Shown piece after piece: positions 43,616 to 55,700 of a stretch of DNA of 64,000 bases; position 1 is the first letter of the stretch; each line of letters begins with the position of its first letter. The position numbers and the translations under genes are program-made. Origin of the DNA: Lineus longissimus. Its lineage: Eukaryota > Nemertea > Pilidiophora > Heteronemertea > Lineidae. Below the pieces are notes generated by a model. The model was not told the DNA's origin, did no database searches, and saw nothing but the letters and a program-made list of their open reading frames with translations. The stretch is taken from NCBI RefSeq assembly GCF_910592395.1, contig NC_088314.1, forward strand, positions 10,044,001-10,108,000, read 5' to 3'.

Positions 43616-45779
43616 TAGTTAATAGATATTAGAGGCCTAATACTTGATGTGCAAAGATAAAAGACCATTTAATGATGATCATTTATAATTGATGAAGATT
43701 TAGTATACATTGATTGATTGCACCTGTTGTAAAGGTGAACTGAAGTTTTGCCCTTAAAGGACCACTGGCAATATAAAGGGCAATATTACCCAGCTGTCGG
43801 CTGCCCAGTCACCTCCTAGTCTAGATATAAAGTAGTTTCCATCAACAAATTGCACAAAAAAGGAAAGATTCAAAATCTGACTGAATTATCACGCTTTTCC
43901 GATGTTGACTCCGATTTGACCCGAGTTAGCTCTCCATGCATCGATTCTTTCCATGTGGAACGATGCACTAGTAAGGCGCTTCCTGGAACTAGGAACTACC
44001 CCTTTGATTTCATGGTGCTGATATCGATTTTTCCGACGTCACGCTGATGGTGCTTGATTACCCCGCTACTGCGACGATAATGGAAATAATGTTGCGTCGT
44101 AATAGTGGGGTGATGTGAACTCGGATCTCGGCGTGCAATCACGTGGCGGGAAAGGTCTTTCGCCTCAGGACTTGGGGGTACTAAAAATATCAAATAACAT
44201 GTTTTTCTACTATCTAAAGTGCTGAAACAAAATTGGAAAAGCATCGGACACGTTTAGAAAAATAGTTTACTGATGAATGAGAGGAAGAACAAACATACTG
44301 CAATAAAAAGCCGCCATTCCTTTAAGATGATAATATACGCTATGAATAATGTGGATTTTGTGATTTATGCATTCCGCAATGCCAAGTTGAATGCCACGGC
44401 ATATAAACATGAAGAAACATGTACCATAAAGTGGGGTGGAAATGGCCCCGGGGAAAATTGCCCCAGCCCTAACCCTTATTTGGACCAGACTATGACAACT
44501 TGAGCCCACTGGGTTATCTTTTTAAACATTTTTGTTCAATGCTTTTGTTGAAATAAAGGATTGACCATGTATGGTTCAAGCCATATGGTGGGAAATGTAT
44601 GGAAAAACTCAGCCCCACTTTGGGCCAATTTCGGCCTGTCTTACAGCACAACTTTTCACACAAGTCAGCTGGGGTGTAGCTTTTGTACTTACTACATTTA
44701 TATTTGTAGCCTACTATGGGGACGTCTTTATTAAAAGAAGAATTTGAATTTCTTTGACATGGTACAATCTGTGAGTGTTTAAAAAATTGCTCATCATGGC
44801 TGGATTCAATCGGCTTTACAAGGTATAGTCTTCAGGTGGTTTGTGTACATTTGTTCACCGCGAAAATTTCTATCGTAATGGTTATTATTATCAAAACAGT
44901 TAAAACTGTCAGATTATCTTTAAAGAGTGCATGTTTTGAAAATAGAAAAAGCTGTATTTAAATTGTGATTTTTTTATATATATAGATGCTGTAGGCTCAG
45001 CTGTTAGAGATATTTTCTGAATGTCTTGTTATGATTCAATTTGCTAATAATGAGTTGCTAATAATGTTGTGTTCATCTGTTAATAAGGTTATTAAAGTAT
45101 GATTTGAATCACACATAGAGAAAAATACACGGGTTTGTCCTGTGATTAATGAACAAATTGGAAAATATGCATTAACTGTGTGTGCATGAGAGAGTGACCT
45201 TGTTGATTTATCTACCACATAATTATGTGCATAGTGTCATATCGTCAAACTAACCAGATGGACCTGGGTTATTTAATATACTTACCAATGAGCACATGTT
45301 TTGGACATTTTTCTTGTGATGCACACATTTTCCCAGCCCCACATCAGGCTCCATCCGGCTCAGGCTTCTTGCTAAGTTGGAAGACCTGCTTTGATTGAAT
45401 ACACAAGATACGATTCTCAATAATTTTGAGAACTGATTCTCCAGAATGGATGTGAACACAGCATTTATTCAATGGACGGTGAAGTAGCACTTGAGAGACA
45501 TATTTGTAACTGCCCAGTCTACAGCAGTTTGATTGAATTTCATATACAAATTTATTACAAAACTGCATGTTGCTTTGTCTTCTCTGGTGTATACGTTTTC
45601 ATATACCAATAAATTTATGATAATTCTTGTAACAATGTACATTTCTTCTTATTTTCTTACTATGTGAGCAAGCCTATTCCTGTTTGGTGAAGCCTTCTGT
45701 TGCTGGTTGATCAGATCACACCGTACATTTCATCCTCTTGGAAACAGGGCCTACAACACGACTTCTCGGGAGTAAGTAT

Positions 45780-47660
45780 GTAAGTAACAGCCATTGATTG
45801 TGACATCGCACTTGTAAGGGAGGACTTGCTGGTTACAACCATTGGTTGACATGGCAGGACTGGCCAGTAACAGCCATTGATTGTGACATGGGAATTGTAA
45901 GGGAGGACTTGCTGGTTACAACCATTGGTTGACATGGCAGGACTGGCCAGTAACAGCCATTGATTGTGAGGAAAGAATTGCTAGCAACAGCCATTGATTG
46001 TGACATGACACTCCTAAGACAGGACTGGCCAGCAACAACCATTGGTGATGACATGACACTTCTAAGGCAGGACTGGCCAGCAACAACCATTGTTTGTGAC
46101 ATGACACTTCTAGGGCAGGACTGGCCAGTAACAACCATTGGTTGTGACATGACACTTCTAGGGCAGGACTGGCCAGCAACAACCATTGGTTGTGACATGG
46201 CACTCCCAAGGCAGGACTTGTCAGTAACAACCATTGGTTGTGACTTGGTACTCCTAAGGCAGGACTGGCCAGTAACAACCATTGGTTGTGACATGGCACT
46301 CCCAAGGCAGGACTGGCCAGTAACAACCATTGGTTGTGACATGGCACTCCCAAGGCAGGACTGGCCAGTAACAACCATTGGTTGTGACATGGCACTCCCA
46401 AGGCAGGACTGGCCAGTAACAACCATTGGTTGTGACATGACACTCCCAAGGCAGGACTGGCCATTAACAACCATTGGTTGTGACATGGCACTCCCAAGGC
46501 AGGACTGGCCATTAACAACCATTGGTTGTGACATGGCACTCCCAAGGCAGGACTGGCCATTAACAACCATTGGTTGTGACATGGCACCCCTAAAGGAGGA
46601 CTTGCCATTAACAACCATTGGTTGTGACATGGCACCCCTAAAGGAGGACTTGCCATTAACAACCATTGGTTGTGACATGGCACCCCTAAAGGAGGACTGG
46701 CCAGTAACAACCATTGGTTGTGACATGGCACTCCAAAGGCAGGACTGGCCATTAACAACCATTGATTGTGACATGGCACTCCCAAGGCAGGACGTGTTAG
46801 TAACAACCATTGGTTGTGACATGGCACTCCCAAGGCAGGACGTGTTAGTAACAACCATTGGTTGTGACATGGCACTCCCAAGGCAGGACGTGTTAGTAAC
46901 AACCATTGGTTGTGACATGGCACTCCCAAGGCAGGACGTGTTAGTAACAACCATTGGTTGTGACATGGCACTCCCAAGGCAGGACTGGCCAGTTACAACC
47001 ATTGGTTGTGACATGACACTCCCAAGGCAGGACTGGCCAGTAACAACCATTGGTTGTGACATGACACTCCCAAGGCAGGACGTGCCAGTAACAACCATTG
47101 GTTGTGACATGGCACTCCCAAGGCAGGACTTGCCAGTAACAACCATTGGTTGTGACATGGCACTCCTAAGGTAGGACTGGCCAGAAACAGCCATTGATTG
47201 TGACATGGCACTTGAAAGGGAAGACTTGCTAATAACAACCATTGGTTTTGACATGGCACTCCCAAGGCAGGACTGGCCAGAAACAGCCATTGATTGTGAC
47301 ATGGCACTTGAAAGGGAAGACTTGCTAATAACAACCATTGGTTGTGACATGGCACTCCTAAGGTAGGACTGGCCAGAAACAGCCATTGATTGTGACATGG
47401 CACTTGAAAGGGAAGACTTGCTAATAACAACCATTGGTTGTGACATGGCACTCCCAAGGCAGGACTGGCCTGTCACAACCATGGGTTGTGACATGGCACT
47501 CCCAAGGCAGGACTTGCCAGTAACAACCATTGGTTGTGACATGACACTCCCAAGGCAGGACTGGCCTGTAACAACCATTGGTTGTGGCATGGCACTCCCA
47601 AGGCAGGACTGGCCAGTAACAGCCATTGATTGTGACATGGCACTTGTAAGGGAGGTATCT
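45780..47660. repeat. 48-bp minisatellite, about 37 copies
   Basis: The unit contains AACAACCATTGGTTGTGACA and TGGCACTCCCAAGGCAGGAC with variable CTGGCCAGT. The 48-bp length preserves frame, so plus and minus frames stay open (up to 601 aa on minus, a 16-residue cycle with AMSQPMVVTGQSCLGS). Unit variants group in blocks, for example a GACGTGTTAG type at 46790-46940 and an AAGGAGGACTTGCC type at 46590-46690, which shows local amplification. There is no sign of a start, splice or conserved domain, so I treat it as non-coding. Confidence 0.9.
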
Positions 47661-49441
47661 GTTCTTCAATCAAGCATACCAGATCGTGTCAAAAGCTTGT
47701 TGTTGTGATGGCTCCTCTCTTCATTTGTACGGATACCCGTCTCCTTGATTGGGCCTCTCAAAAGAAAATGCCACTCAAATGGCATTTATCGGGCAAAATT
47801 CAAATGCTAACAACAATTTTTCATAAATTGTCCCACTGAAGGGGATCAAGCTATTCAAAACATTTCTGTTTGACATAGAAGAAGATATTTAATAAAGCCA
47901 CACAAATTTTATGAATATGATATATTTAATGATTAGACTCAATACAACAACATCATGACAAGACAAAATAATTACAACTATGACACAAATTCTGAGGATG
48001 GAAGACCGAATCTAAAAGACTAATTAAATAATCATAGATTTATAAATAACTGAGTGAGACAATTACTATCATTGATAATCTCCTCAAACTCGTCTTCACA
48101 AACACACACTGATTTTCTGAAGTATCATTAAGTAAAAACAATCCTTAAAACTAAGTACAACATACAACATAAACAATCGAATCAAAAATATGGTCATCTT
48201 CAGTGTCAGTGTATAAGGTCCCAAATCAATATCGATCAAGTTCTATCATCTCTGAGCCACAACTTCCTCTTAAAGGAAACCTATTGCAAAACGCTTATAA
48301 AAATGGAGTTTTGAACGGCCCAGTTAAAACCTAAGGCAAAAATAAGCTCCCGTTGATAAATGTTAGCAGTTTCGAGTTCCCCTCAGGTAGTGGATTATGT
48401 AGCCAATGAGCTGAATAAGAAGTAATCACCAATTCAGGTATTTTTACCACGTTCTGAATAAAGACTCCTGTCACGACTGGATCACTTTAACAGAACTGCG
48501 ATAAAAATAACTGAACTGGTTCAATTAGAACATCAACACTGCTGGCTAGCAGGCAATAGGGCCCGGGTTCGATCCCGGGGAGAAGCAGGATTGTATTTCT
48601 GGATGAACCAGGGAGGGGACTAAAATTTCTGGCTCTTCACAGTCCTCCAAGTGAGCCTTTATCTGATGTCTATACCAGGACAAGCAAGAGACCACACCAG
48701 GTGAGAAATATGAGAAGCATGCAATGGACTCTACCTCTGGCCAAAGACGACGTCACTATAGGCCAATAAACCCAACTGGCACCTAACTGTAGTGGCACAT
48801 AAGAAACGCTCATTTCACCTTGGAGGCCAATAAACCCAACTGGCACCTAACTGTAGTGGCACATAAGAAACGCTCATTTCACCTTGGAGGCCAATAAACC
48901 CAACTGGCACCTAACTGTAGTGGCACATAAAAAACACTCATTCCGCCTTGGGGAGGAAAACTCCCTCGAGAATAACAGTCAAGAGCAGAGCAAAAGCTGA
49001 AGGAGAAGAACTGGATCTATATCGAACACAATAAAGAAATAAGGCCTATTCATTTTCAATCCTTTTGAATTAAGACGTCATACATTGTGAATTAGGGAGT
49101 GTCATGGATGAGACCTGATTCTCTCATTTTTGTATCAAAAATCGATTACATTTGGGGCAAATCATCTTAAGAACAGTACAATCTAGCTAAAACAGCTACC
49201 GGTATTCAAAATACATAGGATATCTGTCAAAACTATCCAAACAAATTTGTTCTTGTTTCGACATGTTCAACAAACCATAAACGAAGATTGTTATAATATT
49301 CTCAAGGTGACCAACCCGCATATTTCCATTTTGTATAAAAATGCAAACATTGACTTAGAATATTATTATTAAGTGAGTGAAGATATAGGGGGACAAATTC
49401 AGTACAATGGCAGATTGGTAACTTTTATAAATATTAAGTTA
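47661..49441. other. intergenic region with a SINE family B copy
   Basis: AT-rich sequence without recognisable exons lies at 47661-48540 and 49020-49440. The SINE copy between is described separately. Confidence 0.5.
48540..49012 (+). mobile_element. SINE family B copy with internal triplication
   Basis: The B-box area GGGCCCGGGTTCGATCCCGG and the body CTTCACAGTCCTCCAAGTGA match the complete copy at 38894-39291. A 64-bp block beginning GGCCAATAAACCCAACTGGC is present three times, at 48761, 48825 and 48889. The tail reads GCTGAAGGAGAAGAACTGG. Confidence 0.75.
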
Positions 49442-49718
49442 TATACTCTAAAACCTCGATACAAGGTCTGAGGCACCACCCCAATTCATTACAATGGTTT
49501 TGAATGGGGATGGGCCAATATGGCATGGGCCAATGGAGTCGCATGTGTTATAATCATGCGCTGATCTTGGCTGATGTTGACAGTGAAACGAAATCAACAT
49601 CATTGGTTATAGTAGGCCCATTGGCTGACAGAACAATGGGAAAACTTGACAATCCCTCCTCCATTGTAATGAATGGGGGCGGAGCCTCAGACCTTGTATT
49701 CAAGATTTTAGAGTATAT
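49442..49718. mobile_element. MITE with about 33-bp inverted ends, just 3' of MEST
   Basis: TATACTCTAAAACCTCGATA with CAAGGTCTGAGGC on the left is inverted at 49684-49718 (GCCTCAGACCTTGTATTCAA, then GATTTTAGAGTATA). It is about 277 bp and ends 29 bases beyond the MEST stop codon, so it probably supplies most of the MEST 3' UTR. Confidence 0.78.
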
Positions 49719-49746
49719 ATGAAGTGTTCTACTCTACAAGACGTGT

Positions 49747-52700
49747 TTAGACTTTCTTTGTCTTGCCGGCAGATTCGGCGGTGGTTCGTGCCATAAAAGT
49801 GTCATATTCTTGAACAACTGTTTTTGGATCCTCAAGTTGAACATAATGGCCGATGGTTTTATCTAATACAGACATTGTTACTCTGGGCGTAACTTTTCTG
49901 AAAAGGAAAAGAAGAAACTTTGCAGCGAAAGCTCTGAAACAAAATCTGAAGACTAGACACAAATGATTTTATTCGCGGAACGAGAACCCACTGACCTTTT
50001 CTTTGAGGCCATTTGTGAGCCGCTATTGAGAAAGGTATATCTGCACGGCATTTCAGGTGGGAAAGATTCTTTTATACCAGCAACCCCATATTACCCCAAA
50101 AACAAGTGTTTTCCCGCTGCCTGTTAATTTGTCAACTGGAACTCATTTTCTAGCCACATTCAAGACTTGGCCCTTAGTCTACTACAGGGTGGCCCGAAAA
50201 GGTTTTCCCTTGCATCCATTGTGTGAGGGAAAATAATTCTGGGCCACCCTGTAGTACATGTAAGGGAAGGGTTTGTTTCAAAACAGACATATTCGCTTTG
50301 TATAAAATGTAGTACAAATACTGTGTTGATGCTATTGAGCCAGTTGAGCAGCATCTGTTAATGCATAGAGGCTTATCACTTGTAAAATAGGCCTTTTTAC
50401 AGGCGTCCCTTAACCGGCTTAATTTCGTTGACACAGTATCATCACTGATGCATACAAAACTCATAAAGTAAGCTAGGCTACAATGAAATGGTCCATGTGC
50501 TCACCTGGAGTTATTTGGAAAACTAGGAGTGATAATATTTCGGATAATTTTGTTGTTCCGGTAAATTGGATACGTACACATGTTTGTCTCAGGTAGCTAA
50601 ACCTAATCTCATTACGTTCAACTTACTTTGCATATGGAATGAATGCAGGTGGATTCACTGGGTCAGCTGGACCATAAATGATGTGAACTTAAAAGAAAGA
50701 GACATGTCAAGACTCATCAAGTGCAGACAATAGGCAGAAGCCAGATAGATCAGCTTGAGTGACACAAATTTGCCAATGGTGGTTCAAACTCCTATCTAAC
50801 TGTATACATCTCAAAATGCCTGCGAATCAATATCACATTAGCTCCCGACATGCTCCCTCTTAGCTAAGACAGCAATCAGATTTGAGCTAGAATTTGGTAC
50901 CTAGTACAATTCTTTAGACTGTAGCCAAAACAACATGGACCAAGAGATTTTAGATTCTTCAGTGGAGCACCAACAAATTTGATCTTGAGCAGGCCAGAGT
51001 CGGCAGAAGCAGCAAATTACTTTAGTTCAGGAGCAGATGGAGTTTGGGTAGTTTACGTTGTTTCAAAAAAAGACTGGATCATTGGGATAGAGCTGTGTAG
51101 CTCTACGTCATATCCGACACATGAGCTTTGTCGTTGGACATTGAATGGTTGGATGTAATAGATGTAGGGCTACATCCTTGCACCAAGTTTTAAACAAACT
51201 TCCTCATTCTTCTGACACAATCTTGTTTCTGTCTGATCTGGTTTGTGGATTAAGAGTCTCAGGCTTGTGGGGCAGTGTCTTCATCAAGGAGCCAAAGAAG
51301 TCCTTGAACAACCATTAGCAGGCAGATCTGTACATTAGTAGGCGGATGTGCTGTAAGATAGTAGAGATGGGGAGAGACACCCAATGGTCACTTCACGAAC
51401 ATTAATCTGGCCCACCTGGCTCCAAGCTATATTTTCATTTAACATGAATATTTGTGGAGATATGGCACATATAACTGAAATCAACTCACCTGGCACCGAC
51501 GTTGTTTGTAAAACTCCTACCCAGTTATCTTCGTTGACAAATCTCTCTTGAATATAAGACAGTAACCTGAAAACAGAGATGAAACCCTTGAACTTTAACA
51601 TCGAATGCACCAATCTGTACAATACTCTCACTATCATAATGTACAGTGGAACCTCCCTTAGCGGACACCTCTCTTTTAAGGACAACCTTTCTATAAAGGA
51701 CACTAGTTTTGGTCCCAAATTGGTTGTTTCCATTCAATTTGACCTCTCTTATCAGGACACCTATCTAATAAGGACAGCACTTGTCAGTCACATGGGTGTC
51801 TTTAATAGAGAGGTTTAACTGTATCATCAATGTTAGCATACCTGTGCATGACAAGGTTCCCATCGTTGAATCTGATGGTCGCCCAGAAATCAGAGTATTC
51901 TTCTTCTGAAGGTCGAGTATTTGGGCCGAAGATTTCTGAAAAACTGAAGAGAGGAAATGAGCATCTTTAAAGATATACCAACCACTTTATCAAAGGGTTC
52001 AACCTTGGTACATGGGACAAAATATTAGAAACTGAAGGGAATGTAAGATAATATGAATTTAGTTCTCCAAAATGCCGCCAGAAGCAAGCAATATTACCTC
52101 CCAGTGAAAAGTTTCGCCAGTTTTGTTGAATGACATCAAAATTGTGGTTAGGGCTGGGAACATCCCTTTGCTATTCAAGGAAAAAAAGTCCCACATCTTG
52201 CCTTGAAAACAATCACATATCCTGAAGAATAGTGTGTTCTTTTCATCTTGTACATCGGCCAAATAAAAGGAGGGGTGATTTAACCCCAGGTCACTTCCTG
52301 CTTGATACCTGGTCTAGAGCACTGTAAAGGTTATTAGGAGCCACTTAAGCAGGAGCTGGTTGGCTGCACAATCAATCCTGCCTATTAAGAATGCAACTTT
52401 GCCCCACACAAATGTTTATCATGCCAAAGATGCCTTCATCGTAATGTACAAATACAATAACTTACCCAAATTTGAATGCAAAATAAAATGTGAGTCTTCC
52501 AAGGAGAGGTCCAACATAAGGTACTAACAGTAGCTGAAGAAAAGAAGCAAGATTTTTATCATATTTACTGCAGAGGTTCTGTTATATGCCAAAGGGATGG
52601 ACCCAGTCTACTGTGATCTATTCTTTAAACAGTCCGGGAAAACGTGTGACCTCATGTGTGTAATATGTAATGCGTGTGGGTGGCTTTGCGCAAATTATGT

Positions 52701-55700
52701 TGCTTCTATGAGCAACACAACCCCCTACATCTGCTTTTCCCTCAAAATTTTTTTTTTTTCATATACCTTCTGCTCAAGTCTCTGTTGAGGATAGAGGAAT
52801 GAATCACTGGGACATGTCCACTGATTGGCGAGACAAGGAACGATGTACAGAGTATATACACACATACGCTTTATAGTGTGTCCATGTATGTAACTGTACA
52901 TTTAAGGGGTACACAGTTCGTAATTACTTGTGGTCCAGTTAAACAGAAATCCACTAATACACAATGTCGTGGTGCAGTTATTTTGAATACAAATTTGTTG
53001 AAACTTTGTATTTATAGTACTTGTACATAGGCCTAAACAAAGGCAATGGTGAAATTTCTTTTTAGTGTGTATTTAACAATTTTCAAATTCAATTACAAAT
53101 TCAAAATTTTTAACGAATGGTGTAGGCCTTTAAGTCAATGAAGCAATATAGTAGCTTGGCTTCATTGCTTTAAATATGTTGTTTAGGCTCAGTGGCTCAT
53201 TGTCTCGCCATTCAGTGGACACACTCCTGTGGGAAATATTCCATGAAACAGTCAAAATGTGATAAAATATGATAAGATATGATAAAACTAGTTACCTTTT
53301 GCATGACTCGTGGCTGATGGATTACTGGGTATATTCCTGAAAATTGGGAAAATGTATCAGAATACCTGGAACCTTGGACAGACGATGATATTCAGCCCAA
53401 CAATGAAATGAAGACACTTTAAGCCCAGATCTTTTCTTGTTCATCAAGTTACAATCATTGAATAAAAGAAGTTGGGACAAATAGCGTCCTTTTATCGGGC
53501 AACAAACCTCTGCAAGTGATACGACTATTGGCACAACCTCCTAATTTGTAATGTTATGTATTCAAGTTGTACGCTTGTACACAGTGACCACGTCTATGAA
53601 GAACCAGCATGACAGGCAGCCTGTTGGCTTCACCAGAGTATCACCTAACACATTCAACATAAATAGCAGCATCATCTCTACGTGTGAACTAAATAGCTTT
53701 GATAACAAGCCTGAGCACGGTGGGTAAAGGTTTTGGTCTACCTTTGTAACGCAATAGAAACAAGGCGCTCCCATTACAGTGTTGGAGGGGTACAATTGTA
53801 TAAAAGTAATAAATGCGGGCCTTATGCCCCTCAAAATGAACTAATCTTTCATCTGTTATTTTTGTGTCATTATTTCCTCTCCAGGTAAGCACATATTTTT
53901 CTCAGGCAAATCGATACCTCTACCCACCGTGCTGAGGTGAGGAGAATTTGGAAAGACATGAATCTTCAGAGGTAAACTTACCCCCATTAAGAAGACACAC
54001 GCTTAGTACAGTCATTTTTGGTGGTCCAGCAAAATGGTCTTGTTCATATCTGAAAAGAGAGGCTTGTTAGGGAAATTTTAAAATACTCTTGGGACTGTTT
54101 TTTCTATTTTAACCAGGGCTAATAACGGTTTTGCCTAAGCTCTGTCAATTTCCTCTGTTGTCTATGGTCATTTGGTTTTGACTGAATAAAGAATATTAAA
54201 CCTATTTAGAAAGCGTGGGAGGGGTCACAAATCCCTTAACTGGTATATTCCGGTTTAAAACACTTCCAAATATAATTACTGCTTTGAATGCTATAAAATG
54301 AATCGAATATACATGTAGTCCTATGTAAGAGCAGTCAATAAACTCAACTGGCACCCAACCACAGTAGCACCCTTATATTAAGAGTAGAAGAGTAGAAGCT
54401 GACATAGTTGAATCAGTCTTTAACTCACTCTTCCAGGATATTTGCCTGTTACTTGGAGTGCTTATTGGCAATATTGCCTTTCAGTCGAGGCTGGTCGAAA
54501 AATCCTCACACCTTACAGTCTGAGAAAAAATCTTTGCGCAAATGACGATAATTGTCATGTAAAAATGCACATGCCATGCCAATAGAAGGAACTAACCAGT
54601 AATCAAAACGCAAATTACCTGTGCAGAAATTCCTGAGTAACAGTATCACCGTAATCATGCGCAAGTACATGAAACTCTTTGATGCCAAGTTTTACCAGTA
54701 ATGTCTGTACTATTTCTGTTTGTTCCCAGATCCTGTAGTCATAACCACGCTGAAAAACAACAGATGAAAAAGGCGAATTTGGAGGTGATTTTGTCACTTG
54801 CAAGGGGATGCGTCCCCTGGTCATTCGCTAATCTATAATCAGAATGGCATGCGAGTCTTTTGGATTGTTACCCCTCTCAGGATTTACGAGATAGATTCTG
54901 GCCTAAGGACACGAAGGTCGAAGAAAAGCTGTGGGGAACACAGCCGGACCTTCGGGCGACAAGCCGCTTCATCTCCGCCACAGGACTGAGGTTATAGTTT
55001 TACTTAGACAGGTTGAACGCTGAAGAAGAAGAAGAAGTTACCCCTCTCCTCCCTGGCCTTACAGCGATGGGCACAAATGTGGACTCAAAATGTCTGGACA
55101 GTTGCCTAGCTTGCCTTCAGGGGCGGGTTGTTCAAAGCAGTGTTAAATTTATCCACTGATAGTGGTTATCGGTGCTTTGAACAACCCGCCCCAGGAGAAT
55201 TTTTATATTTCATCACATTTATGAGAAGAATGACTATTACCACCAACCATTTTGTCTTCCAGTTGGTGTGATGTCACTCTTTACCTGCATGTCAAGTGGC
55301 AATGTCAACTGCTCAACGCACCACGTAGCGACATCACTAATCCTTTAACACTGTGACATCATTAACATAGAGTGTTCTGCCGTCCTGAATGTTAGCGCCC
55401 TGCTTATATTTTATTACTTCAAGGCAAGACAATTGCCTGTGGCGAGTGGCAACTGATCAAACGTTTTGAATGCCTCAGGCAAAAATAGATATCTCGACCT
55501 CGACTGAAATACCTACAGGTTTATCACTAAAGCCGAACCCGAGGAAATCGATGGCAATCACTCGACTGAACCTCTGTTTAAGATCAGGCAACATCTGGAA
55601 AGAAAGGAAAATACATTCTAGGGTAAATCTTTTGAACGTTTTGTGTTTTCATATCATATATCATATCATTACTGACGTCGTAACCCTAGTTTGGATTTTT

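Larger units (their letters stand above)
41951..45779. other. intergenic region 3' of the Rab gene
   Basis: Possible Rab polyadenylation signals (AATAAA) occur near 42217 and 42450. A 179-bp tandem duplication (42906-43263) and a TA-type MITE (43438-43615) lie inside. The rest shows no gene, RNA or complete element that I can support. Confidence 0.5.

Noticed and set aside
45833-47638. 601-aa minus ORF of 16-residue repeats
   Set aside because: A 48-bp tandem array preserves frame on both strands. Open length alone is not evidence of a gene.
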